A DNA stretch of 46,631 nucleotides from Oscillospiraceae bacterium (GTDB lineage Bacteria; Bacillota; Clostridia; Oscillospirales; Oscillospiraceae), in contig JAFSJE010000009.1 in the NCBI GenBank assembly GCA_017439425.1, forward strand, positions 1-46,631. The letters are read 5' to 3'. A program made the translations under genes and the position numbers. Shown here one piece after another: positions 24,126-30,985 of this stretch. The notes under the pieces are model-generated. The model made no database searches. It saw only the letters and a program-made list of their open reading frames with translations, and was not told the DNA's origin. Each line of letters begins with the position of its first letter. Within the stretch, counting starts at the first letter, position 1.

Positions 24126-24994
24126 AAAGACTGACTGCTCTGATTCTTATATTGCTCTCGCTCGCCTCCTGCGCCGCGCCCGCCGAGAAGATCGAAACTG
24201 CCGCGCCTGAGATTGAGGGTACGCCGGCTACGGGCTCTATTGAATTCTTGCTTGTCGGAAACGATGGCAACGATAAGTATTACGATAAGTCAAATGCGAC
24301 AAGGATCGATAATTCTCCGCTTTCGGGCAAGAAAATTTACTGGCTCGGCTCCAGTGTGACCTACGGCTCAGGCTCCAACGGACAGAGTCTCGCACATTTT
24401 CTTACCGAGACGGACGGCGCAGTTTGCACGGTTGACGCTGTCAGCGGAACGACTCTCGCCACATATGACGAGGGCGGAGAAAAGAGTTACGTTTCCCGCC
24501 TTGTAAACGGCGAAAAGCTGAAACCGGAGGAGAAAATAGACCTCTTTGTCTGTCAGATCTCCACAAATGACTGTAAGGATGAGAATATGGAGCACTTCGG
24601 CTCTCTCAGCGACGGATTTGACGATTTCGACCTCTCTACAGCCGCCGGAAGCGTAGAGTATGTGATAAAATACGTGACGGAAACGTGGGGTTGCCCCATA
24701 GTTTTCTACTCCGGCTCGTGGTTCGGAGACGATGGCGCCCGTTCAAGTCAGAGTCCGAGCGGAACAAACTATGCAAAGCTTGTAGCGCTGACAAAAGAGG
24801 CGGCTGAAAAGTGGGGTGGTCACGGAGTAAAGGTTTCTGTGATCGACCTTTATAACGATGCCGAGTTCAATGCCCTTGTTTCTGATGATGACTATGCCTA
24901 TCTTATGCGCGACGCAATTCATCCGCGCAAGGCGGGCTACCTTGTGTGGTGGCTGCCAAAGGTGCGTGAGTCGCTCTACGAAGTATTAAGCTGA
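24122..24994 (+). CDS. SGNH-hydrolase lipoprotein, second copy
   Basis: A 290-residue paralogue of the preceding protein, started at ATGA overlapping its stop. Lipobox is LASC (Cys17), followed by a short linker in place of the Ig-like domain. The catalytic blocks are IYWLGSSVTYGSG (Ser78 likely nucleophile), CQISTNDC and MRDAIHPRKAGY (Asp and His of the triad). The shared VSGTTL and KSYVSRL blocks show tandem duplication with divergence. It is likely an extracellular carbohydrate esterase acting on a different position or acyl group than its neighbour; this is inference. Confidence 0.85.
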   Translation: MKRLTALILILLSLASCAAPAEKIETAAPEIEGTPATGSIEFLLVGNDGNDKYYDKSNATRIDNSPLSGKKIYWLGSSVTYGSGSNGQSLAHFLTETDGAVCTVDAVSGTTLATYDEGGEKSYVSRLVNGEKLKPEEKIDLFVCQISTNDCKDENMEHFGSLSDGFDDFDLSTAAGSVEYVIKYVTETWGCPIVFYSGSWFGDDGARSSQSPSGTNYAKLVALTKEAAEKWGGHGVKVSVIDLYNDAEFNALVSDDDYAYLMRDAIHPRKAGYLVWWLPKVRESLYEVLS

Positions 24995-25009
24995 GAAATG
25001 TCGCCACAC

Positions 25010-25045
25010 AAAAAGTTCCGAAATCATCCGATTTCGGAACTTTTT
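25010..25045 (+). terminator. Intrinsic terminator of the second GH3 operon
   Basis: A perfect 16-bp stem (25010-25025 with 25030-25045), loop ATCC, starting in five A and ending in five T. It works for the plus strand and possibly both strands. Confidence 0.92.
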
Positions 25046-25065
25046 GACATATATGGCACAAAAAA

Positions 25066-25109
25066 GCCGGGGCGCAGCAGTGGGATTCATGTAAAATCCC
25101 GCTGCTGCG
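25066..25109 (-). terminator. Terminator of the beta-helix protein gene
   Basis: On the minus strand CGCAGCAGCGGGATT (25109-25095) pairs with AATCCCACTGCTGCG (25087-25073) around a 7-base loop, with one mismatch-tolerant G-T position. CCCCGGC and a run of six T follow. Confidence 0.8.
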
Positions 25110-25150
25110 TTTTCCTTTTCTTTGATTTATGCGCGGAAGATTTTGCCCTT

Positions 25151-27121
25151 TTATCTTCTGAAGCCGCCCGTCTGACCGCCGAAGGAACCCATATTGTCCA
25201 TTCCTCCGGGCATACCGCCCATCATGCCGCCCATCATGTTGTCGGGGCCGGCAACGCCGCTCTGATTATTGAGAACGAAATCGGGGGAGACGTAACAGCT
25301 GCCGTCATAGTCGATGCCGGCTTCGCCGCCGCCGGATGAGCTGCGGATGCTCATAGTGCCGGAAATGAGATTTACGTTTCCGTTGGAGTCCACGCCGTCG
25401 CCGCCGGAGATGATCGTGACGCTGCAGCCCGTAACGTTCACGGAGTAGCCAAGCGTGCCCTCGTAAACTCCGTCGGCGTTCGCCGCGTTGATGGCGTCAT
25501 CAGTGGAATTGATTGTGATTTTGCCGCTTGCGAGATTGACTACGGTTCCCTCAAGACCCTCGGTGCTCTTCTTGACCGTGACGGTGGGATTCGCGCCCTC
25601 AACGCCGATGGTGAGAATGTGGTCTGCGTGGATCGCATCGTCAGAAGCGGAGACTGTGACAGTGCCGCTGAGGATAGCAAGGTCATAGTTTACGTTGATG
25701 CCGTCGTTTGCGGCGGTGATGTTGAGGGTAACGCCGTCAATGACGATGCTGGCATCGTCGCCGCCCTTGATGCCGTTTTTGGCGTTGCCGACGATGTTCA
25801 GAGTGCCGCTGCCGGTGATATACGCTGCGGCATTTGCCTTGACCTTGAGCGCTGCGCCGTCGTAAGCGTCCGCAACGTCTGCGTCAGTGGACTCCTCGTC
25901 GGCGGGGTCTTCGTTGTCGGTGAGAGTTACTGTGCCATCAATAATGACCTTGACCTCGCTCTCCTTGTTGAGAGATACCGCCGCGCCGGTGGATGAGGCG
26001 AGGTTAAGATTCTTCAGAACGAGAACAACGCCGGTCGTGCCCTTTTTGACTGTGATGTTGCCGTCGGCGCAGGAGCCGGTAACGATGTAGGTACCGGACT
26101 CGGTTATTTTGACCTCGTTATTCTCGTCGGTCATGGTGTAGGTGACTGCGTTTGCGTAATCCGCCTCGAGGTTCATCGCGCTGTTAGATGTTACGCCTGC
26201 GACAACCTCACCTGCCTCGGATGCGGAGGACTGCGCCGCGCCGTTCTGCTGACCCGGCATTGCGGGAAGCTGGGCGTTCTGATTGAAGCCGCCATTATCG
26301 CTTGGCATAGCAGGAAGCTGGGCGTTCTGATTGAAGCCGCCGTTATCGCTCGGCATAGCGGGAAGCTGGCTGTTCTGATTGAAGCCACCGTTGTTGCTTG
26401 GCATTGCGGGAAGCTGAGAGTCCTGATTAAAGCCGCCGTTGTCGCCCGGCATAGCGGGGAGCTGGGAGTTCTGATTGAAGCCGCCGTTGTCGCTTGGCAT
26501 AGCGGGAAGCTGGGAGTTCTGATTGAAGTCGCTGTTGTTTTCACCCGGCATAGCGGGAAGCTGGCTGTTCTGATTGAAGCTGCCGTTGTCGCCCGGCATA
26601 GCGGGGAGCTGGCTGTTCTGATTGAAGCCGCCGTTATCGCCCGGCATGGCGGGAAGCTGAGAGTTTTGACCGAAGCCGCCGTTGTCGCCCGGCATGGCGG
26701 GGAGCTGAGAGTTCTGACCGAAGCCGCCGTTGTCGCTTGGCATGGCGGGGAGCTGGGAGTCCTGATTGAAGCTGCCGTTATCGCTCGGCATAGCGGGGAG
26801 CTGGGAGTTCTGACCAAATCCGCCCATCTGCTGATTTGGCATCATGGGCTGCATTCCGAAGCTGCCGCCCTGCTGCATCTGCATTCCGCCGAAGTCCATC
26901 GGCTGACCGCCCGACTGCTGACCCGCGAACTGCATTTGCATACCGCCCGGCTGCTGACTATTAAACTGCATCTCCTGCTGAGGAGCGCCGCCGAGAGCTT
27001 CCGGCTGTTTCTCATTATTTAATGCGCGGCCGAAGCCTGCCGCTCCGGCTGAAACCGCTCCGACTGCGAGCGCGAGGCAAACTCCTACTGCCGCCGCTGA
27101 TTTAATAACTGTTTTTTTCAT
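25151..27121 (-). CDS. Secreted beta-helix carbohydrate-binding-type protein with PAMPSDN repeats
   Basis: A 656-residue secreted protein: signal peptide (about 1-28), a Gln/Met/Gly-rich stretch, twelve 16-residue repeats of the type GGFNQNSQLPAMPSDN (about 100-292), then a repetitive beta-structure (about 325-610). The last part matches the pattern of the Cthe_2159/DUF4353 family: KITESGTYIVTGSCADGNI, then repeated GAALKVKAN, GIKGGDDASI, GINVNYDLAI, DDAIHADHIL and DDAINAANA rungs. Family members are reported to bind acidic or plant polysaccharides with bound calcium. The C-terminus is Gly/Met-rich (MMGGMMGGMPGG). No sortase or SLH anchor is seen. It is divergent from the SigI/RsgI genes and shares their promoter signature, so it is the likely output of that sensor. 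Confidence 0.8.
   Translation of the reverse strand: MKKTVIKSAAAVGVCLALAVGAVSAGAAGFGRALNNEKQPEALGGAPQQEMQFNSQQPGGMQMQFAGQQSGGQPMDFGGMQMQQGGSFGMQPMMPNQQMGGFGQNSQLPAMPSDNGSFNQDSQLPAMPSDNGGFGQNSQLPAMPGDNGGFGQNSQLPAMPGDNGGFNQNSQLPAMPGDNGSFNQNSQLPAMPGENNSDFNQNSQLPAMPSDNGGFNQNSQLPAMPGDNGGFNQDSQLPAMPSNNGGFNQNSQLPAMPSDNGGFNQNAQLPAMPSDNGGFNQNAQLPAMPGQQNGAAQSSASEAGEVVAGVTSNSAMNLEADYANAVTYTMTDENNEVKITESGTYIVTGSCADGNITVKKGTTGVVLVLKNLNLASSTGAAVSLNKESEVKVIIDGTVTLTDNEDPADEESTDADVADAYDGAALKVKANAAAYITGSGTLNIVGNAKNGIKGGDDASIVIDGVTLNITAANDGINVNYDLAILSGTVTVSASDDAIHADHILTIGVEGANPTVTVKKSTEGLEGTVVNLASGKITINSTDDAINAANADGVYEGTLGYSVNVTGCSVTIISGGDGVDSNGNVNLISGTMSIRSSSGGGEAGIDYDGSCYVSPDFVLNNQSGVAGPDNMMGGMMGGMPGGMDNMGSFGGQTGGFRR
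26250..26824 (-). repeat. Twelve 48-bp tandem coding repeats
   Basis: Twelve units of 48 bases (the seventh has one extra codon) encode variants of G-G/S-F-N/G-Q-N/D-S/A-Q-L-P-A-M-P-S/G-D-N. Units differ by silent and a few amino-acid changes (SDN, GDN, GEN, SNN). All keep the frame, so copy number can change by recombination without killing the protein. It forms a flexible stalk between N-terminus and beta-helix. Confidence 0.92.
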
Positions 27122-27198
27122 TTTATTTACCGCCTTTCGTTTGGGAAACTCTGAGCGTTTCCTTTGATTTTCGAGGAATTTTTTCCTTCTGCCAATTG

Positions 27199-27228
27199 AT
27201 TCGCAGAGAGCGGCGGAAAAAATGGGGT
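27199..27228 (-). promoter_or_regulatory. Putative SigI promoter of the beta-helix gene
   Basis: On the minus strand ACCCC (27228-27224, within CGACCCC) and CGAAT (27203-27199) are separated by 20 bases. The arrangement repeats the divergent promoter at 27249-27278. ACCC-type -35 and CGAA-type -10 elements are known for SigI of Bacillus and Acetivibrio (Clostridium) thermocellum; assignment here is by that resemblance. Confidence 0.6.
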
Positions 27229-27253
27229 CGTTCGAAAAGATTTTTTCGACCCC
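27224..27253. repeat. Inverted repeat joining the two -35 elements
   Basis: GGGGTCG (27224-27230) and CGACCCC (27247-27253) are perfect complements around a 16-base centre that itself can pair (CGAAAA with TTTTTTCG). The arms are the -35 boxes of the two divergent promoters. Confidence 0.75.
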
Positions 27254-27278
27254 GAAAATTTTCTCGGCTTTACCGAAT
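27249..27278 (+). promoter_or_regulatory. Putative SigI promoter of the sigI-rsgI operon
   Basis: ACCCC (27249-27253, within CGACCCC) and CGAAT (27274-27278) are 20 bases apart, the same as for the divergent promoter. It lies about 75 bases before the sigma factor start, consistent with autoregulation as known for SigI systems. Confidence 0.6.
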
Positions 27279-27351
27279 TTAATAATAGCAAATTAAGCCC
27301 CGTTTAAGGCACTGACCTTATTATTTACGAAACTGAAAGGCGGTGACGGTA

Positions 27352-28071
27352 ATGGAGCTTGTGCTCGACGCAAAAAACAATGAAATGAGCTTTGAGGAGC
27401 TTGTCCGGGAGAATAAAAGATGGATTCTCGCTCTCGCGTCAAGAACCTGCGGAAGATTTATAACGGAGTCGGACGATGAGTGGTCGATAGCGCTTATGGC
27501 GTTCGATGAGGCGGTCGGCAGCTTCGACGGCGAAAAGGGCTCGCTTCGCTCCATCGCCTCGGTGGTCATTCGCCGCCGCCTCACGGATTATATGAGGAGC
27601 GAGGGACGGCACAGCGCGGAGCTGACCGTCCGGCCCGCCGCCTTTGAGGGCGAGCTTGAGGAGGATGAATCAGGCGCGCTGGAACTCAGCGTTCGCCAAA
27701 GGGTCGCAGAATCGTCAATGGCTGATGACTCCGGCGCCAGAGCCCGTGAGGAGATCGCAGAGATGCAGGAGATTCTTTCGGAGTACGGCTTTTCGTTCTT
27801 CGACCTTGCAGAGGCTTCCCCAAAGGCTGAAAAGACGAAGCAAAGCTGCGGCGCGGCGATAAGAACGCTCGTCGCAAGCGTTATACTGATGGCGGCGATG
27901 AGACTCAGAAGGCTTCTTCCGATCAAGGAACTCAGCGAAAAAAGCGGCGTTGTCCGCAAGATACTCGACCGCCACAGAAAATATATTATCGCCTCGGCGG
28001 AGATACTTGACGGAGATTTTCCGATACTTGCGTCGTACTTATCCTATATTAAAAAGGAGGAAAACGGATGA
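27352..28071 (+). CDS. sigI: RNA polymerase sigma factor SigI
   Basis: A 239-residue alternative sigma factor. The N-terminal half reads like a region 2: FEELVRENKRWILALASRTCGR, DDEWSIALMAFDEAVGSFDGEKGSLRSIASVVIRRRLTDYMR. The C-terminal half (PIKELSEKSGVVRKILDRHRKYIIASAEILDGDFP) is the SigI-type C-terminal DNA-binding domain with its LDRHRKYI helix, in place of a usual region 4. The ATG at 27352 fits the AAAGGCGG site better than a GTG at 27343. The anti-sigma gene overlaps it by four bases, the standard sigI-rsgI arrangement. In cellulolytic Clostridia such pairs switch on surface carbohydrate genes when polysaccharide is sensed outside. Confidence 0.9.
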   Translation: MELVLDAKNNEMSFEELVRENKRWILALASRTCGRFITESDDEWSIALMAFDEAVGSFDGEKGSLRSIASVVIRRRLTDYMRSEGRHSAELTVRPAAFEGELEEDESGALELSVRQRVAESSMADDSGARAREEIAEMQEILSEYGFSFFDLAEASPKAEKTKQSCGAAIRTLVASVILMAAMRLRRLLPIKELSEKSGVVRKILDRHRKYIIASAEILDGDFPILASYLSYIKKEENG

Positions 28072-29021
28072 AAGCGATAGTGCTTGAAAAGCGCGGCGGC
28101 CTTGCCGCAGTCCTGCGTGAGGACGGCGTTTTTGATACCACCACGCTCCCGTGCGAGGTCGGAGATACGATAGAATTTGCAGTCCGTAAGCACAAAAGCC
28201 CCTGGCTTCGCTCTGCCGCGGCGGCGGTTATAGCGCTTGCGCTGCTCGGCGGCTCTTATACCTATCTGAGTGTGGACGCCGCGGAGTACGTCTCCCTCGA
28301 TGTGGGTGAAACGAGCGTTGAGGTATCCGTAAACCACCTCGGCAGAGTAATCGGAGTAAAGCCGATGAACGATAAGTCGGCGGATATAGCGGAGAAGCTT
28401 GAAAAAGATATCCGTGGCAAAAAAATGGACGACGCCGTAAAAGACGCCGTCACGCATATGAAGAAGGACGAGCCGTCTGAGCCGGTCATCGCCGGAGTAA
28501 CCTCGGATAACGGCACGGCGGAGAAAATAGAGAGCGCCGTGCGTGAGGCGGTGGACGAGAGCACCGAGGTCCATACCTTCGAGGTCAGCCGCGATGAGCG
28601 AAGCGAGGCGGAGAAGCTCGAAATGAGCGGCGGCAGGCTCGCATTTGAGCGCTTTAACGAGGAAAACCCGCCGGAAAAGCCGGAGGAAGCAACAGCAGAA
28701 CCGACGTCGGAGCCGCCGGAGAAGCCGGACTTCAATGAGGAAGCGCCAATGGGCGAGAGACCGGAAATGCCGGAGGAGCCGGTAGGCGAAAGACCGGAAA
28801 TGCCGGAGGAGCCAATGGGCGAGAGACCGGAAATGCCGGAGGAACCAATAGGCGAGAGACCGGAAATGCCGGAGCTGGCGAATGAATTTGGTGAAAGACC
28901 GGAGATGCAGGAAGAGCCGGAATTCGGTGAGCCGCCTATGGGCGAAAGGCCCGAAATGCCGCCAATGGAAATGCCCGGCGAGCCTCCCTTAGAGGAGGCA
29001 AACCCGGATAACATAAGATAA
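28068..29021 (+). CDS. rsgI: RsgI-type transmembrane anti-sigma factor
   Basis: A 317-residue membrane protein. The cytoplasmic N-terminus (1-45, MKAIVLEKRGGLAAVLREDGVF) is the RsgI anti-sigma domain that holds SigI. One membrane helix (about 46-66) follows, then the conserved periplasmic-type segment YVSLDVGETSVEVSVNHLGRVIGV. The outer part ends in a Pro/Glu-rich tail (about 205-317) with about six GERPEMPEEP-like repeats. Well-studied RsgI proteins of cellulolytic Clostridia end in a carbohydrate-binding module or enzyme; none is seen here, so sensing must occur through the tail, the conserved segment or a partner. AAGGAGG lies seven bases before the ATG. Confidence 0.88.
   Translation: MKAIVLEKRGGLAAVLREDGVFDTTTLPCEVGDTIEFAVRKHKSPWLRSAAAAVIALALLGGSYTYLSVDAAEYVSLDVGETSVEVSVNHLGRVIGVKPMNDKSADIAEKLEKDIRGKKMDDAVKDAVTHMKKDEPSEPVIAGVTSDNGTAEKIESAVREAVDESTEVHTFEVSRDERSEAEKLEMSGGRLAFERFNEENPPEKPEEATAEPTSEPPEKPDFNEEAPMGERPEMPEEPVGERPEMPEEPMGERPEMPEEPIGERPEMPELANEFGERPEMQEEPEFGEPPMGERPEMPPMEMPGEPPLEEANPDNIR
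28747..28967 (+). repeat. GERPEMPEEP repeats in the anti-sigma tail
   Basis: About six degenerate units of 33-39 bases encode MGERPEMPEEP, VGERPEMPEEP, IGERPEMPEL and similar. They are Met/Pro-rich like the PAMPSDN stalk of the divergent protein, though not homologous by eye. Confidence 0.8.
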
Positions 29022-29034
29022 CAGGAGGAGCAAT

Positions 29035-30915
29035 ATGAAAATCGCAAGGAAAGCAATCAGCATTATATCCGCAATCGCCCTCTGCGCCTCAATGGCGGCT
29101 GGCGCCTTTGCCGCGCCTCCGGGAGGAGGCAGCTCGAGCTCTGTTTCGTGGTCAGGCGCAAATACCATAACCTCATCGACTGCCGAGAGCGGCAAGACCT
29201 ATACCTCGACCTCCGCCGATGAGAACGCGCTTCTTATAAATACTACCGGCACGGTCACGATCACAAACCCGACGGTCACAAAATCCGGCGGAACCTCCGC
29301 TTCGGATAATTACAGCTTCTATGGAATCAACTCCGGCGTTATGGTAAAGGGCGGCGGAACGGCGAATATTTCGGGCGGCACTATCACCACAACTGCCGCA
29401 GGAGCGAACGGCGTATTCTCCTACGGCGCAAACAGCGGCTCAACCAACGCCACGGGTGACGGAACGACGGTAAACATCTCCGACACGGTCATCACCACCA
29501 CCGGAAACGGCTCCGGCGGCATAATGACGACCTACGGCGGCACTACGAATGCGACAAATCTGACAATTACCACCTCCGGCGGCTCGTCTGCACCCATAAG
29601 GACCGACCGGGGCGGCGGATGGGTAACGGTGAACGGCGGAACATACACATCGAATGGTCTCGGCTCGCCGGCAATCTATTCAACGGCAGACGTAAAGGTA
29701 TCGAATGCAGCGCTTGTTTCCAACAAGTCAGAGGGCGTCTGCATCGAAGGCACCGGCTCCATCGAGCTTACAGACTGCGATCTGACCGCCACGAACAACG
29801 CCTTGAACGGCAATGCGACCTTCTATGATACGATCATGATCTATCAGTCGATGTCCGGCGACGCCGACAGCGGCTCATCTCACTTCACCATGACCGGCGG
29901 CACCCTGACAAGCAACAACGGTCACGTTTTCCACGTTACCAACACCAATGCGGTCATCACGCTGTCCGATGTCGCTATTGTAAATAACGATTCTGACAAT
30001 GTGCTTCTCTCGGTCTGCGATGACGGCTGGAGCGGAGGAAGCAATATCGCAGCGCTGAACGCCGACGGTCAGACTCTCGAGGGAACTATCCTCGTCGGAA
30101 GCGATTCCACGCTCACAATGAGCCTTGCTGACGGCTCTGTTTATACCGGCGCAATCAGCGGCAGTATTACTAACGGCAAGGGAGCGAGCGTGTCAAGCTC
30201 CGTCGGAAAGGTCAGCGTAACGCTCGACAGCACTTCAAAATGGGTGCTCACCGCAGATACCTATATCTCCTCCTTCTCCGGCTCCGCAGCGAACGTGATC
30301 TCAAACGGCTATACGCTCTATGTGAACGGCACTGCGCTCTCCGGCACCACCGAGAGCGAAAGCACCGCGGAGGAAACGCCGTCGTCGTGGGCTGTCGAAG
30401 AGGTTTCGGCGGCAATAGAGCTTGGGCTCGTTCCTGAAAATCTCCAAAAGAACTACACGTCTGAGGTAAGCCGAGCGGACGTTGCAGAGCTGTTTATAAA
30501 CCTCATTACCGAGGCAAGCGGCAAGAGCATTTCCGCGCTTCTCAGCGAGAACGGCGCGGAAATTGATCAAAGCGCATTCACAGACACGACGGATTACAAC
30601 GTGTTCGCCGCAAACGCTCTCGGACTTATAAACGGAATCGGAAACAGTAAATTCGGACCCGATTACAGTCTTACCCGCGCCCAGCTTGCGGCAATTCTTA
30701 CGAGATGCGCAAAGCTTCTCGGCACCGACACCTCCGGCTATACGCATTCCTTCACCGACGTGAGCGGCCATTGGGTGGATTCCGAGCTTGGCTGGGCGGC
30801 GACTGTAAACGTGTTCAAGGGAGTTGGCACCGGCGAGTTCAAGCCGGATGACGCGCTGACTGTCGAACAGGCGATAGCCGTAACCTACCGCGCGCTTCAG
30901 GTTCTGAAGGGCTGA
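29035..30915 (+). CDS. Secreted beta-helix protein with SLH anchor
   Basis: A 626-residue surface protein: signal peptide (about 1-27, cleaved near AGAFA), a Gly/Ser-rich linker, and a long Thr/Ser/Gly repeat region (about 45-430) with strand patterns such as GGTANISGGTITTT, VTVNGGTYTS and FTMTGGTLTSNNGH, typical of right-handed beta-helix adhesins. The C-terminus (about 445-622) holds S-layer homology motifs, the clearest being FTDVSGHWVDSELGWAATVNVFKGVGTGEFKPDDALTVEQAIAV. It would be held non-covalently on the cell-wall polymer. It starts 13 bases after rsgI with AGGAGG, so it is probably the third gene of the SigI operon and one of its outputs. Confidence 0.83.
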   Translation: MKIARKAISIISAIALCASMAAGAFAAPPGGGSSSSVSWSGANTITSSTAESGKTYTSTSADENALLINTTGTVTITNPTVTKSGGTSASDNYSFYGINSGVMVKGGGTANISGGTITTTAAGANGVFSYGANSGSTNATGDGTTVNISDTVITTTGNGSGGIMTTYGGTTNATNLTITTSGGSSAPIRTDRGGGWVTVNGGTYTSNGLGSPAIYSTADVKVSNAALVSNKSEGVCIEGTGSIELTDCDLTATNNALNGNATFYDTIMIYQSMSGDADSGSSHFTMTGGTLTSNNGHVFHVTNTNAVITLSDVAIVNNDSDNVLLSVCDDGWSGGSNIAALNADGQTLEGTILVGSDSTLTMSLADGSVYTGAISGSITNGKGASVSSSVGKVSVTLDSTSKWVLTADTYISSFSGSAANVISNGYTLYVNGTALSGTTESESTAEETPSSWAVEEVSAAIELGLVPENLQKNYTSEVSRADVAELFINLITEASGKSISALLSENGAEIDQSAFTDTTDYNVFAANALGLINGIGNSKFGPDYSLTRAQLAAILTRCAKLLGTDTSGYTHSFTDVSGHWVDSELGWAATVNVFKGVGTGEFKPDDALTVEQAIAVTYRALQVLKG

Positions 30916-30929
30916 AAAACAAAATAAAT

Positions 30930-30965
30930 AAGCGGGAGCGGATCAAATGCGATCCGGTCCCGCTT
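30930..30965. terminator. Bidirectional terminator between convergent genes
   Basis: A 15-bp arm hairpin (30930-30944 with 30951-30965) with one mismatch, A-rich on the left and TTT on the right. It serves the SLH protein gene and the kinase gene on the other strand. Confidence 0.85.
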
Positions 30966-30985
30966 TATGTGTATATGGATAAAAC

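Larger units (their letters stand above)
25005..25145 (+). repeat. Dispersed intergenic repeat, copy B
   Basis: The second copy of the element at 11466-11642, in the same orientation, here with both hairpins intact. It separates the convergent SGNH gene and the beta-helix gene and supplies a terminator for each. Confidence 0.75.

Noticed and set aside
24998-25339. 113-codon plus-strand frame after the SGNH gene
   Set aside because: It runs through the terminator repeat and antisense to the beta-helix gene end; not a real gene.
26250-26824. Regular 48-bp repeats as a CRISPR array
   Set aside because: The units are contiguous coding repeats without unique spacers, in frame within a secreted protein, and no cas genes are near.
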